A stretch of DNA of 64,000 nucleotides from Xenophilus aerolatus (GTDB lineage Bacteria; Pseudomonadota; Gammaproteobacteria; Burkholderiales; Burkholderiaceae_C): assembly GCA_030418545.1 (NCBI GenBank), contig QAIB01000012.1, forward strand, positions 1 through 64,000, read 5' to 3'. Under the pieces are notes generated by a model. That model did not search any database. It was not told where the DNA came from and worked only from the letters and a program-made list of their open reading frames with translations. Below, one piece after another: positions 8,530-17,329 of this stretch (position 1 is the stretch's first letter; each line of letters starts with the position of its first letter). Position numbers and translations under genes: made by a program.

Positions 8530-8560
8530 CTGTTGGGTCGCGCGCGACGCGATCCAACAG
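8530..8560. promoter_or_regulatory. Dyad in the divergent dctP/rhodanese intergenic region
   Basis: CTGTTGGGTCGCG and CGCGATCCAACAG flank a five-base centre, with 12 of 13 pairs complementary. It lies 65 bp upstream of the dctP start and 110 bp upstream of the rhodanese start. It could be an operator or an RNA hairpin. There is no direct evidence for either. Confidence 0.35.
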
Positions 8561-8670
8561 GGTTTTCACTGCCTGGTGAAGAGCACCGCCGCGCGGCGGC
8601 GCGCTACCCTGTGGGTTGCAGCGCAACATCGCGGCAAAGACCGCACGGACTCGAAGGACGAATCGACACC

Positions 8671-9099
8671 ATGAGCCAACCGAACTCCCCCGACGACATC
8701 CGCCCCGCCGAGGGCTACGCCGGCGACGTCACGCCGGAGACCGCCGCCCGCTGGCTCGCCAGCGGCGAGGCGGTGCTGGTCGACGTGCGCACCGACGCCG
8801 AGCGCGAATGGGTCGGTTTCGTGCCCGGCGCCGTGCCGCTGGCCTGGAAGCAGTGGCCGGGCATGGCACTGAACCCGGACTTCGACGCCGGCCTGCGCGC
8901 CGCCGTGCCCGCGGGCGGCAAGGCCGTGCTGCTGTGCCGCAGCGGCGTGCGCTCGGTCGCGGCCGCGAAACGCGCCGCCGAGCTGGGCGTGACGGCCTAC
9001 AACATCCTCGAAGGCTTCGAGGGCGATGCCGACGCCGACGGCCACCGCGGCAACAAGGGCGGCTGGCGCCGGCGCGGGCTGCCGTGGAAACAGAACTGA
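8671..9099 (+). CDS. Single-domain rhodanese-like protein
   Basis: 142-residue cytoplasmic protein with one rhodanese domain, predicted to carry or transfer sulfane sulfur. The N-terminal [20 protein letters not shown] precedes [15 protein letters not shown], the usual rhodanese entry strand. The active-site loop is LLCRSGVRS with Cys89, which should form the persulfide. The C-terminus has the [11 protein letters not shown](...)HRGNKGGWR tail typical of small proteobacterial rhodaneses. It lies 34 bp upstream of coaX on the same strand, so cotranscription is possible although the functions are not obviously linked. The sulfur donor and acceptor are unknown. Confidence 0.9.
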   Translation: MSQPNSPDDIRPAEGYAGDVTPETAARWLASGEAVLVDVRTDAEREWVGFVPGAVPLAWKQWPGMALNPDFDAGLRAAVPAGGKAVLLCRSGVRSVAAAKRAAELGVTAYNILEGFEGDADADGHRGNKGGWRRRGLPWKQN

Positions 9100-9133
9100 G
9101 CGGCGCGCATCGCACCGCCGCTCCACAGGAATA

Positions 9134-9940
9134 ATGCCGCCCATGCAGCCCGCCTTCCTCGCCATCGACATCGGCAACACGCGCCTGAAGTGGGCGCTCT
9201 ACGCCCAGGGCGAACCCGGGGCCGCCGTGCTGGCGCAGGGGGCCGAGTTCCTCGACCACATCGAGCGGCTGAGCGAGGGCCCGTGGGCCGAACTGCCGGC
9301 CACGCCCACCGCCATGCTCGGCTGCGTGGTGGCGGGCGACGCGGTGCGCCGGCGCGCCGAGGAACAGATGGGCGAGGCCTTCGACTTCTCGCCGCGCTGG
9401 GTCGTCTCCAGCGCCGCCGAGGCGGGCATGACCAACGGTTACGACCACCCCACGCGCCTGGGCGCCGACCGCTGGGTCGCGATGATCGGCGCCCGCCACC
9501 GCATGCTGGCCGCGCAGGCCGCCCGGGGCGCGGCGCCGCGCCCGATGGTGGTGGTGATGGTGGGCACGGCCGTGACGGTGGAAGCCATCGACGCCGCAGG
9601 CACCTTCCTGGGCGGGCTGATCCTGCCGGGACACGGCATCATGCTGCGCGCGCTCGAGTCGGGCACCGCGGGCCTGCACGTGCCCACCGGCGAGGTGCGC
9701 GAGTTCCCCACCAACACCAGCGATGCGCTGACCAGCGGTGGCACGTACGCCATCGCCGGCGCCGTCGAGCGCATGGTGCAGCACGTGCGCAAGCACTGCG
9801 GCGCCGAGCCGGCCTGCTACATGACGGGCGGCGCGGGCTGGAAGATGGCGCCATCGATGTCGGTCGAGTTCGAGCTGGTCGAGTCGCTCATCATGGATGG
9901 GCTGCTGGTGATTGCGCAGCAGCGGGCGGTGCCGCGCTGA
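9134..9940 (+). CDS. coaX: Type III pantothenate kinase
   Basis: Catalyses the first step of coenzyme A synthesis, phosphorylating pantothenate with ATP. The 268-residue product shows the ASKHA-fold phosphate-binding start [15 protein letters not shown], the [11 protein letters not shown] motif, [31 protein letters not shown] and [10 protein letters not shown]. All are diagnostic for CoaX rather than CoaA. The start is taken at ATG 9134, where AGGA lies seven bases upstream; [11 protein letters not shown], three codons later, is an alternative. It follows the rhodanese gene closely. Downstream is a 695-bp gap full of inverted repeats. Confidence 0.94.
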   Translation: MPPMQPAFLAIDIGNTRLKWALYAQGEPGAAVLAQGAEFLDHIERLSEGPWAELPATPTAMLGCVVAGDAVRRRAEEQMGEAFDFSPRWVVSSAAEAGMTNGYDHPTRLGADRWVAMIGARHRMLAAQAARGAAPRPMVVVMVGTAVTVEAIDAAGTFLGGLILPGHGIMLRALESGTAGLHVPTGEVREFPTNTSDALTSGGTYAIAGAVERMVQHVRKHCGAEPACYMTGGAGWKMAPSMSVEFELVESLIMDGLLVIAQQRAVPR

Positions 9941-10030
9941 GCTGGGCTCGGCTGGGCTGGCTTCGGGCCCTTTGCCTTGGCCCTTCATGGGAGTGCGCGG
10001 AGGCTGCGGTCCTGAACCCGGCCGGCGGCG

Positions 10031-10156
10031 CCGGTGTGCGTTCTCCGGCTCAGGCTCGCGCTGACTGGCGTGCGGTGCTGTCGATGTGCTCGCCTGGAAT
10101 CGACGTGCTTTGGGCACTGCACGGCGCCGCGAATGGCGCCTGCGCCCGCACACCGG
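10031..10156 (+). repeat. Terminal-stem element, copy 1
   Basis: The ends CCGGTGTGCG (10031-10040) and CGCACACCGG (10147-10156) are perfectly complementary over 10 bp. The interior has TTCTCCGGCTCAGGCTCGCG and ACTGCACGGCGCCGCGAATG, both of which recur in reverse in copy 2. An inner GGCGCC...GGCGCC dyad is also present. The middle third is poorly conserved between copies. Confidence 0.75.
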
Positions 10157-10277
10157 CACCACCGGCCTGGACCGGGCGGGCGATCGGCCGGCATTGGGCG
10201 GGCGCGTCTGGTCTAGGCAGCTCCTTTCTGCCGCTGCCCCTGTCCCTGGCCCTGGCCCCACCTTGGTCCTCCCCCAC

Positions 10278-10337
10278 CCGTTCGGGCTGAGCTAGTCAAA
10301 GCCCTGCGCAGCGCTTCGACAGGCTCAGCCCGAACGG
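10278..10337. repeat. 15-bp perfect dyad at the axis of the inverted repeat
   Basis: CCGTTCGGGCTGAGC (10278-10292) pairs with GCTCAGCCCGAACGG (10323-10337) across a 30-base loop. From memory, the right half resembles a short sequence common between genes in many Proteobacteria. It sits between the two inverted copies of the terminal-stem element. Confidence 0.75.
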
Positions 10338-10393
10338 TGATGGGGTGCGCAAGAGCAGGGAAGTGCAGCGCAGCGGTTCAGGGCGGTGGTCGT

Positions 10394-10517
10394 GGGCCTG
10401 CGGGCGCAGGCGCCATTCGCGGCGCCGTGCAGTCCCTCAGGCACGTCGATGGACAGCGAGCACACAGCATCCACAACAAGCCGGTCAGCGCGAGCCTGAG
10501 CCGGAGAACGCAGGCCC
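10394..10517 (-). repeat. Terminal-stem element, copy 2 (inverted)
   Basis: The ends GGGCCTGCG (10394-10402) and CGCAGGCCC (10509-10517) are complementary over 9 bp, but the arm sequence differs from copy 1 (CCGGTGTGCG). The reverse complement of the interior matches copy 1 over two blocks of about 25 and 35 bases. Confidence 0.75.
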
Positions 10518-10635
10518 GCGGCCGCCGCCAGCGCCCCAGGCCGTCGTGCCGGCCGATCCACAGCAACGACGGAGCAGGCCCCTTTCGCAGCCGAGACCTA
10601 GCCTAGGGATAGCAAATCCCCGTCAGCCTGCCCCC

Positions 10636-10944
10636 TCAGACCACCGCCTCTCCGAAGCGCTCCCTGAAAGCCTCGCAGAAGGCACTCACCCCGCCGATCG
10701 AGAACGTGAAGCTGCGCCTGCGCGGCGGGCCCGGCTCGTCGCCCAGCTGCAGGTCGGCATCCCAGGCGCCACCCTCCTCCACCGGTCCGCGCGGGCCGGG
10801 AAAACGCGCCGCCCAGTCGAGCACCGCGTCGATCTCGGCCTGCACCGCAGTGGCGCGCTCGGGGGCCACGCTGGCCAGCGCATCGAACAGGCCGGTGTCG
10901 TCATCGCCCTCGCTGTAGTCGAAGACGAGGTAGTCGAGCGTCAT
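10636..10944 (-). CDS. Small protein of unknown function, coupled to the helicase gene
   Basis: 102-residue protein beginning MTLDYLVFDYSEGDDDTGLF. I do not recognise its family. It is acidic at the N-terminus, has a predicted amphipathic helix (AERATAVQAEIDAVLDWAARF, about residues 29-50), and ends in SFTFSIGGVSAFCEAFRERFG, which looks like a strand followed by a helix. There is no signal peptide or membrane segment. Its ATG overlaps the stop codon of the upstream RhlE-like helicase gene as ATGA, so translation is very likely coupled. That makes a real gene likely even without homology. A role with the helicase or in RNA metabolism is only a guess from position. Confidence 0.75.
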   Translation of the reverse strand: MTLDYLVFDYSEGDDDTGLFDALASVAPERATAVQAEIDAVLDWAARFPGPRGPVEEGGAWDADLQLGDEPGPPRRRSFTFSIGGVSAFCEAFRERFGEAVV

Positions 10945-12194
10945 TGCGGGCCCTTCGCCGCGGCCGCGGCCGCGGCGCGCAGCTTGTCCTTCTTGTTCGG
11001 CCGCCGGCCCTTGACCCCGCCTCCGCCCGGCGCCGCCTCGGGCGCCTGCTCCACGGGTTCGAAGCCGGTCACCTGCTCGCGTGGCACGCGCCTGCCCTGG
11101 CGCTTCTCGATGAGGCGGAAATGCGCCTCGGCCGCGGCGGGCACGAAGCTCACGGCCACGCCGCTCGCGCCCGCCCGGCCGGTGCGGCCGATGCGATGAA
11201 CATGGTCGGCCGCGGCGCGCGCCAGGTCGTAGTTCACCACCACCGGCAGCTCGGCGATGTCGATGCCGCGCGCAGCCAGGTCGGTCGCCACCACCACCCG
11301 CACGCGGGCAGCCTTGAAGTCCGCCAGCACCTGCTCGCGCTTGCCCTGGCCCAGCACGCCGTGCAGGGGCTCGGCCGCGATGCCGGCCTTGCGCAGCTTG
11401 TCGGCCACCGTCTCGCAGGCGTGCTTGGTGGCGACGAAGACCAGCGCACGCGGCCAGCCCTCGGTGCTCAGCAGGTGGCGCAGCAGCTGCGTGCGCCGCC
11501 CGGCGTCGACGGCGATGGCGCGCTGCGCGATGTCGGGCGCGTCGGTCGGCAAGGCGGCACCTTCCACGGTGAGCGGCTCGCGCAGCAGCCGGTCGGCCAG
11601 GGCCGCCGTGCCCGCGGGAAAGGTGGCGGACAGCAGCACCATCTGCCGCTGTGCCGGCAGCAGATCGAGCAGCCGCGCCAGTTCGTCGGCGAAGCCCAGG
11701 TCCAGCAGGCGGTCCGCCTCGTCGAGCACCAGCGCCTGCACGGCTGCAAGCCGCAGCGCGTTGTGCTGCACCAGGTCGAGCAGCCGGCCCGGCGTGCCGA
11801 CCACGATGTCGGCGCCGCCGCGCAGCGCCATCAACTGCGGGTTGATCGACACGCCGCCGATGCCGCGCACGATCCTGGGCCGCACGTCCAGTGCCGCGCC
11901 GAAGCGCGCGAAGGCCTCGGCCACCTGCGTGGCGAGTTCGCGCGTGGGCACCACCACCAGGGTGTGCAGCGCGCGGCCATGGCCACCGCGGTGCGGCGAC
12001 TGCGCCCAGCGCTGCAGCAGCGGCAGCACGAAGGCGGCGGTCTTTCCGGAGCCGGTATGGGCCTGCCCGCGCAGGTCGCGGCCTGCCAGGAGCGCGGGAA
12101 TGGCGGCCTGCTGGATCGGGGTGGGCGCGGCATAGCCGTGGTCGGCGGCCGCGCGGGCCAGGGCGGGCACGAGGCCCAGGGAGGCGAAAGGCAT
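10941..12194 (-). CDS. rhlE: DEAD-box ATP-dependent RNA helicase, RhlE-like
   Basis: Cytoplasmic ATP-dependent RNA helicase of 417 residues, probably acting in ribosome assembly or RNA turnover. Motifs in order: Q-motif region YAAPTPIQQAAIPALLAGRD; motif I AHTGSGKT (45-52); Ia PTREL; GG and TPGR; motif II DEAD (158-161) in VLDEADRLLDLGF; motif III SAT (189-191); IV LVFVATK; V ATDLAARGIDI; VI HRIGRTGRAG. The C-terminal tail is short and Lys/Ala-rich (GRRPNKKDKLRAAAAAA), as in small RhlE-type enzymes. The gene overlaps a 102-residue unknown gene by four bases. Assignment to RhlE rather than another DEAD subgroup is by overall pattern. Confidence 0.92.
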   Translation of the reverse strand: MPFASLGLVPALARAAADHGYAAPTPIQQAAIPALLAGRDLRGQAHTGSGKTAAFVLPLLQRWAQSPHRGGHGRALHTLVVVPTRELATQVAEAFARFGAALDVRPRIVRGIGGVSINPQLMALRGGADIVVGTPGRLLDLVQHNALRLAAVQALVLDEADRLLDLGFADELARLLDLLPAQRQMVLLSATFPAGTAALADRLLREPLTVEGAALPTDAPDIAQRAIAVDAGRRTQLLRHLLSTEGWPRALVFVATKHACETVADKLRKAGIAAEPLHGVLGQGKREQVLADFKAARVRVVVATDLAARGIDIAELPVVVNYDLARAAADHVHRIGRTGRAGASGVAVSFVPAAAEAHFRLIEKRQGRRVPREQVTGFEPVEQAPEAAPGGGGVKGRRPNKKDKLRAAAAAAAKGPQ

Positions 12195-12232
12195 CGGCCG
12201 ATTGTCGGCGTGGTGCTGTCGGCCGTTGGGTT

Positions 12233-12293
12233 GCTATCGATTCGATAGCTGCATGCGCAGGACGGGCGGGCGCCGCTGGCCGATTTGCATCGA
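12233..12293 (+). repeat. GCTAT-type 17-nt hairpin repeat, copy 1
   Basis: GCTATCGATTCGATAGC (12233-12249) is a near-perfect palindrome followed by ctgcatgcgcagg and a GC-rich second part ending in ccgatttgcatcgaa. Four copies occur in this window, each with a 17-nt palindrome. This one lies between the helicase start and the ArsR gene end. Confidence 0.7.
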
Positions 12294-12302
12294 AGCCGAC
12301 AT

Positions 12303-13130
12303 TCAGCGCCGCGTGACCGGCGTGCCCTTGCCGAACCGGCCGGCCAGCGTCTTCGCGTCGATCGCCTGCAAGGCCGGCGTGCGGTCGTCGCACCCGCGCT
12401 CGGTGGCGGAGGCCTCGACGCACGGCAGCGCTGCGGCGTCGCCGAACAGCGCGGCGGCCTCGCGCTGCGCGCGTGCGGTCAGGGCCAGCGCCCGGCCATC
12501 AAGGTCCTGCCGCAGCCAGCCGCGGCGCAGGGCGAGTTGCAGCAAGGCCGCGCCCAGCGCGCCGCCCAGGTGCGGGCGGCGCTCACTCCAGTCGAGGCAG
12601 GCGCAGGCGAAGCGCCGACGAGTGCGCCGCGCGGCCTGCACGTCCAGGCCCAGGCCCTCGAGCGCCGCGTTGCCCGCCGCGCTGAGCTCGTAGGCGCCGC
12701 TGGCCAGGCCCGTGAGCCAGCCCTGCGCATGCAGGCGGTCGTGCAGCGCCACGCCCGCAGCGCCCGCGAGGTGGTCGTAGCAGGTGCGCGCGGCGCGCAG
12801 GCGGCTCGGCGTGTTCGGGCGGAAGGGCGCCACCGCCGTTCGGGTGCCGGCCAGCACCAGCAGGCCTTCGAGCGTGGCGGCCACCTCGTCGCCCGCCAGC
12901 GCGAAGTAGCGATGCCGGCCCTGCGCGAACACGCGCACCAGGCCTTCCTCGCGCAGCCGCGACAGGTGGCCGCTCGCGGTGGACGCCGCCACTTGCGCCA
13001 CGGCGGCGAGCTCGGTCGCGGTGCGCGCATGGCCGTCGAGCAGGCTGCACAGCATGCGGGCGCGCGCGGGCTCGGCAATGGCGCCGGCAAGCCGGGCGAG
13101 TTGCAAGTCGGCGGGGTCGGCATCGGGCAT
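12303..13130 (-). CDS. ArsR-family transcriptional regulator
   Basis: 275-residue DNA-binding protein starting MPDADPADLQLARLAGAIAE. The N-terminal winged helix (about residues 10-90) reads PARARMLCSLLDGHARTATELAAVAQVAASTASGHLSRLREEGLVRVF, the ArsR pattern in which the recognition helix is STASGHLSRL. The long C-terminal part (residues 95-275) has no metal-binding CxC motif and resembles that of large ArsR-like regulators seen next to oxidoreductases. It is divergent from a cytochrome P450 gene, with 82 bp between the starts, so control of the P450 is likely. The ligand is unknown. Confidence 0.87.
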   Translation of the reverse strand: MPDADPADLQLARLAGAIAEPARARMLCSLLDGHARTATELAAVAQVAASTASGHLSRLREEGLVRVFAQGRHRYFALAGDEVAATLEGLLVLAGTRTAVAPFRPNTPSRLRAARTCYDHLAGAAGVALHDRLHAQGWLTGLASGAYELSAAGNAALEGLGLDVQAARRTRRRFACACLDWSERRPHLGGALGAALLQLALRRGWLRQDLDGRALALTARAQREAAALFGDAAALPCVEASATERGCDDRTPALQAIDAKTLAGRFGKGTPVTRR

Positions 13131-13212
13131 GCGCCCATCGTAGGCGCGTGCGGCCCGCGACGTTTCGGCGGCGGCCGAAGCATCGCGGGCGCCGGCCGCG
13201 CACAGTGGCCGT

Positions 13213-14376
13213 ATGGATATGGACGCACTGCTTTCCAACGACGGCCTCCTGGACCCGATCGCCGCCGTCACCCACCCCGACCCCTACCCGCACTATGCCC
13301 GCTGGCGCGACGGCCCGGCCCTGGCCCGGGCGCCGCAGCGCCGCCTGTGGGTGGCCACGCGCGCCGAGGTGGTCCGGCGGCTGCTGTCGACCCCGGCGCT
13401 GCGCGTGCGGCCGGTGACCGAACCCGTGCCCGCCGCGCTGCTGGGTCGACCCGCGGGCGAACTCTTCGGCCTGCTGATCCGCATGAACGACGGGCCGGTG
13501 CACGATGCGCACCGCCCGGCGATCGGACAGGCGCTCGCCGGCCTGCCCCTCCCGCAGGTCCGCGCGCAGGCCCTCGCGCTGGCCCGCGCCCAGGCAGGCC
13601 GCGGCTCGCTGGACGATGCCCTGTTCGAGCTGCCGGTGCAGGCGGTCGCGCAAGCCCTGGGCTTCGCCGCCGCCGAGCTGCCGCGGGTGGCTGCCTGGGT
13701 GCGCGAGTTCGTCGCCTGCCTGTCGCCCCTGGCCGGCACGGACGAATTGGACCGGGCCCACCGCGCGGCCGAATCGCTGATGGCAAGCATGACACGCCTG
13801 GTGGCCGATTCGGCGCCGCGCGATGCCTCGCTGCTGCAGGCCGTGCAAGCGGCCGTGGGTGTGCAGGCGCACAGCGCCCGGCCGCTGGTCGCCAACCTCG
13901 TCGGCCTGCTCTCGCAGACCTGCGACGCGACCGCAGGCCTGGTGGGCAACAGCCTCCTCGCCTGGGCACGCCACGGTGCGCCAGCGCCGGACCGCACGCC
14001 CGCCACCTGGATCGAGGAAGTGGCGCGCCACGACGCCGCGGTGCAGAACACCCGTCGCTTCGTGGCCGAGGACACGGTGCTCGAAGGCCAGCCCCTGCGG
14101 GCGGGCGATGCCGTGCTGCTGGTGCTGGCAGCCGCCCAGCGCGATCCGGTGCTGAACCCCGCGCCCGATCGCTTCGACCCCGAGCGCCCGGCGCGGCGCC
14201 TGCTGGGCTTCGGGCACGGGCCGCATGCCTGCCCCGGCCAAGCGCTCGCGACCATGCTCGCCGGCGCTGCGGTGCAGGCGCTGCGCGAGCACGGACTCGA
14301 CCGCGAGGCGGTGGCACGCCACACGGGCCGCTACCGCGCGTCCGTCAATGCCCGCGTTCCGATATGGGAGACCTGA
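13213..14376 (+). CDS. Cytochrome P450 with atypical oxygen-activation motif
   Basis: Soluble haem-thiolate protein of 387 residues. The haem-binding loop is FGHGPHACPGQ with Cys340. The K-helix ExxR is EVAR in WIEEVARHDAAVQNTRRF, and PERPARR fits the meander. The I-helix, normally AGxE/DTT, reads LLSQTCDATAGLVGNSLL here. The position after the acidic residue, usually the conserved Thr, is Ala, and the preceding Ala-Gly pair is Gln-Thr. This suggests a changed proton relay or a non-monooxygenase reaction. No ferredoxin or reductase gene is adjacent. An ArsR gene is divergent upstream. The substrate is unknown. Confidence 0.88.
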   Translation: MDMDALLSNDGLLDPIAAVTHPDPYPHYARWRDGPALARAPQRRLWVATRAEVVRRLLSTPALRVRPVTEPVPAALLGRPAGELFGLLIRMNDGPVHDAHRPAIGQALAGLPLPQVRAQALALARAQAGRGSLDDALFELPVQAVAQALGFAAAELPRVAAWVREFVACLSPLAGTDELDRAHRAAESLMASMTRLVADSAPRDASLLQAVQAAVGVQAHSARPLVANLVGLLSQTCDATAGLVGNSLLAWARHGAPAPDRTPATWIEEVARHDAAVQNTRRFVAEDTVLEGQPLRAGDAVLLVLAAAQRDPVLNPAPDRFDPERPARRLLGFGHGPHACPGQALATMLAGAAVQALREHGLDREAVARHTGRYRASVNARVPIWET

Positions 14377-14403
14377 AAAGGTGCGACCGCAGGCGGGTCA
14401 CGG

Positions 14404-15345
14404 TCAGGGCAGGTAGGGCGAGAGCGTCGCCGGGCCCCAGCGCAGCGGCAGGGCGGCACGTCGACGCAGGGCACCGGTGACCTCGAAGCGCAGCCAGCGC
14501 TCGACGGGCGGCATGCGCGCCATCACGGCGCCCTCGGTTTCGATGTGGCCGCGCACCTGCACGTGCAGCAGGTCGCCGCGGTCGAAGTCGACGAACAGCA
14601 GCCCGGCCGCTGGCTGCAGCAGCAGGTTGCCCAGGGTGTTGAAGAAGCGGTTGCCGTCGAAGTCGGGCACCGCCAGTTCGTTTTCGCCCAGCGAAAGGAC
14701 GAAACCCGGTGCGCCGCCGCGGTGCGACACGTCGACGCCCTCGTCGCGTGCGGTGCCGTGGCCCGCGGCCGGATGCGCGGTGGCGATGAAGAAGGTGTCG
14801 GCGGCGGCAATGAGGCGCAGCGCCTCGGCGTCGAGCCGCGCCAGCCGCTCGGGCGCAGGATGCGCGGCAACCGGTACGGCCACCGGCGTGCGCGTCTGGA
14901 TGTAGCGCGGGCAGTTGCCGAAGCTCTGCTGCACGGCGATGGTGAAGCCCGCCGCGTCCAGCGCCGACACCGTGCCGTTCATGCGGTTGCGGCGGCGCGT
15001 GGGCAGCTCGATGCCGAGCACGCCCAGCGCTGCGCCGGGCGACAGGGCCGCTGCCAGCGGGTCGTCGGCCGCGGGCAGCGCATCGACGCGCAGGGCGTGT
15101 GCATCGGGCGCCTGCACGAAGCCCGGCGCGCCGGCAAGCACGCTGGCCCAGGGTTGCCCTTGCGCATCGACGCTGCCCAACACGAGGAATGGCAACTGCG
15201 CGAAGAAGTCGCGGTGCTGCTGCGGCATGTGGTCGCGGATCACCCGTGTGCCCACCATCGCGAACTGCTCGCGCACGCCGTCCTCGGCCTGCAGCGCGCG
15301 CTCGCCGGCGTGGAAGGCTTCCTGGGGTGCAGCGGTGTGGGTCAT
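14404..15345 (-). CDS. Pyridoxamine 5'-phosphate oxidase-like FMN-binding protein
   Basis: 313-residue protein starting [16 protein letters not shown]. Two split-barrel flavin-binding repeats are recognisable: [30 protein letters not shown] (about residues 50-80) and [13 protein letters not shown] with [24 protein letters not shown] (about 190-260). [22 protein letters not shown] and a VERWLRFEV strand follow. This is the larger subgroup of PNPOx-like proteins often linked to ferredoxin-reductase functions, although no such domain is fused here. It is divergent from a LysR gene (110 bp gap) and convergent with the P450 gene. The reaction is unknown. It is probably not the vitamin B6 enzyme, which is shorter. 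Confidence 0.8.
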   Translation of the reverse strand: MTHTAAPQEAFHAGERALQAEDGVREQFAMVGTRVIRDHMPQQHRDFFAQLPFLVLGSVDAQGQPWASVLAGAPGFVQAPDAHALRVDALPAADDPLAAALSPGAALGVLGIELPTRRRNRMNGTVSALDAAGFTIAVQQSFGNCPRYIQTRTPVAVPVAAHPAPERLARLDAEALRLIAAADTFFIATAHPAAGHGTARDEGVDVSHRGGAPGFVLSLGENELAVPDFDGNRFFNTLGNLLLQPAAGLLFVDFDRGDLLHVQVRGHIETEGAVMARMPPVERWLRFEVTGALRRRAALPLRWGPATLSPYLP

Positions 15346-15455
15346 GGCGGCTCTCGGCTGTGGGGGGTGGCGATGCGTGAATTGTTCTTTGATTCGATCG
15401 ATGGATGAATGGGTCAGCATGCACAACACTGCTCCGCTTTTCGGTTTAATGGCGC

Positions 15456-16349
15456 ATGGACCGACTCAAAGCCATGCACACCTTCGTGCAGATCGCCGAG
15501 CAGGGCAGCCTCACGCGTGCGGCCGACGCCATGGGCAGTTCGCTGCCCGCGGTGGTGCGCTCGCTCGCCGCGCTGGAGGCGCATCTGGGTGCCCGCCTCT
15601 TCCAGCGCACCACGCGGCGCATCGCGCTGACCGACGAAGGACGGCGCTACCTGGCCAGCGCGCGCGAGGTGCTGCTCGCGGCCGATGCGGCCGACCGCGC
15701 GCTGAGCGACGAGGCGCGCGAACTGGCGGGCCATCTCACGGTCACGGCGCCGGTGCTCTTCGGCCACATGTACGTCGCGCCGGCCATCGTGCGCTTCATG
15801 CAGCAGCACCCGCAGATCCGCTGCACCGTGCTGCTGCACGACCGCACCGTCAACCTGCTGGAGGAAGGCATCGACGTGGGCATCCGCATCAGCCCGCTGG
15901 AGGACTCGTCGCTGGTGGCGCAGGGCCTGGGCACGATCCGGCGCGTGGTGGTGGCCAGCCCCGTCTGGCTGCGCGCGCGCGGCGGCCCACCCGCACACCC
16001 GCGCGAGCTGGCGCACGAAGCCGTGGTGCACGGCCGGGTGGACGGCCCCGCGCACTGGACTTTTCACGAGCGCGGCAGGGCCTTCAACGTGCCCGTGACC
16101 AGCCGCCTCGCGTTCAACCACCTCGCACCGGCCATCGAGGCCTGTGCCGCCGGCATGGGCCCGGGCATGTTCTTCTCGTACCAGGTGCAGGGGCATGTCG
16201 CCGACGGGCGGCTGCACACGATGCTGGAGGACTTCGAGCCGCCCCCGCGGCCGGTGAGCGTGATCTACCCGCATGCCCGGCTGCTGCCGGCACGCACGCG
16301 GGCCTTCGTCGACTGGATGCGGCGCGAGTTCGCCGGCCTGCGGCTGTGA
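15456..16349 (+). CDS. LysR-family transcriptional regulator
   Basis: 297-residue DNA-binding regulator. The N-terminal helix-turn-helix is [62 protein letters not shown] in outline (residues 1-62), followed by a LysR effector domain. The class resembles CrgA/AaeR-type LTTRs (TRxxALT and HxxVxxPLxF-like segments). It is divergently arranged with the flavin-binding PNPOx-like gene, its most likely target. The start is placed at ATG 15456 because MDRLKAM is the canonical family N-terminus. The effector is not predictable. Confidence 0.9.
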   Translation: MDRLKAMHTFVQIAEQGSLTRAADAMGSSLPAVVRSLAALEAHLGARLFQRTTRRIALTDEGRRYLASAREVLLAADAADRALSDEARELAGHLTVTAPVLFGHMYVAPAIVRFMQQHPQIRCTVLLHDRTVNLLEEGIDVGIRISPLEDSSLVAQGLGTIRRVVVASPVWLRARGGPPAHPRELAHEAVVHGRVDGPAHWTFHERGRAFNVPVTSRLAFNHLAPAIEACAAGMGPGMFFSYQVQGHVADGRLHTMLEDFEPPPRPVSVIYPHARLLPARTRAFVDWMRREFAGLRL

Positions 16350-16396
16350 GCCACCGTCCGACGGAGCGGCCCCGGCCGCTTTGCCACAATCGCCGC

Positions 16397-17329
16397 GTGC
16401 AAGCCCCCCTCTTCCAGGCGCGACACCTGCGCAAGCGCTACGGCGACCACACGGTCGTCAACGACCTCTCGTTCGAGATCGCCGCCGGCGAGTGCCTCGG
16501 CGTGATCGGCCCCAACGGTGCAGGCAAGACCACCACCATCCGCATGTGCCTGGGCCTCACCGCGCCGGACGAGGGCGAGATCGAGGCGCTGGGCGGCCTG
16601 CGCATGCCGCGCGATGCGCGCGCCATCAAGGCGCGGCTGGGCGTGGTGTCGCAGTTCGATTCGCTCGACCCCGACTTCACCTGCGCCGAGAACCTGGTCG
16701 TGTACGCGCGCTACTTCGGCCTCGGCGGCCGGGCCTTCGCGCAGCGTGTGCCGAAGCTGCTGGAGTTCGCGGCGCTGTCGCACAAGGCCGACGCCAAGCC
16801 CGGCGAGCTCTCCGGCGGCATGCGCCGGCGCCTGTCGCTGGCACGCGCGCTGGTGAACGACCCCGACCTGCTGATCCTCGACGAGCCCACCACCGGCCTG
16901 GACCCGCAGGCGCGCCACCTGATGTGGGAGCGCCTCCAGACCCTGCTGCAGCAGGGCAAGTCGATCCTGCTGACGACGCACTTCATGGACGAGGCGGAGC
17001 GCCTGTGCTCGCGCCTGCTGGTGATCGACCACGGCCGCAAGATCGCCGAAGGCAAGCCGCGCGAGCTGATCGCGCAGCACCTGGAGCCCGACGTGGTCGA
17101 GGTGTACGGTGCCGGGGCGCTGGCGCTGGCCGACGATGGCGCGCTGCGCGGCCTCGCGGCGCGGGTGGAAGTCAGCGGCGAAACCGTCTTCTTCTACACG
17201 CAGGACGCGCGCCGGCTGCTCGATGCCCTGATGGCCGCACACGGCGGCCTGCGCACCTTCCACCGGCCCGCGAACCTGGAAGACCTCTTTCTCAAGCTCA
17301 CCGGGAGACAGATTCGTGAAGACGGCTGA
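16397..17329 (+). CDS. ABC-2 exporter ATP-binding protein, NodI-type
   Basis: 310-residue cytoplasmic ATPase that starts with GTG ([18 protein letters not shown]). It has Walker [14 protein letters not shown]-loop [11 protein letters not shown], signature [15 protein letters not shown], Walker [15 protein letters not shown] and H-loop [12 protein letters not shown]. The pattern with [10 protein letters not shown] and the C-terminal extension carrying [14 protein letters not shown] matches the NodI/DrrA group. It overlaps the next gene, a NodJ-type permease, by 14 bases. No nodulation genes are nearby, so a lipid, polysaccharide or drug substrate is as likely as a Nod-factor-like one. Confidence 0.9.
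   Translation: MQAPLFQARHLRKRYGDHTVVNDLSFEIAAGECLGVIGPNGAGKTTTIRMCLGLTAPDEGEIEALGGLRMPRDARAIKARLGVVSQFDSLDPDFTCAENLVVYARYFGLGGRAFAQRVPKLLEFAALSHKADAKPGELSGGMRRRLSLARALVNDPDLLILDEPTTGLDPQARHLMWERLQTLLQQGKSILLTTHFMDEAERLCSRLLVIDHGRKIAEGKPRELIAQHLEPDVVEVYGAGALALADDGALRGLAARVEVSGETVFFYTQDARRLLDALMAAHGGLRTFHRPANLEDLFLKLTGRQIREDG

Larger units (their letters stand above)
9941..10635. other. Gene-free region built around a large inverted repeat
   Basis: No convincing coding region. Open frames on both strands are explained by high GC and by the mirrored copies. The region contains two copies of a 125-bp element in opposite orientation (10031-10156 and 10394-10517) on either side of a 15-bp perfect dyad (10278-10292 with 10323-10337). 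It separates coaX from the convergent helicase operon. Confidence 0.75.

Noticed and set aside
9941-10635. Possible insertion-sequence remnant with terminal inverted repeats
   Set aside because: No transposase remains, ends are different between copies, and no target-site duplication is evident.
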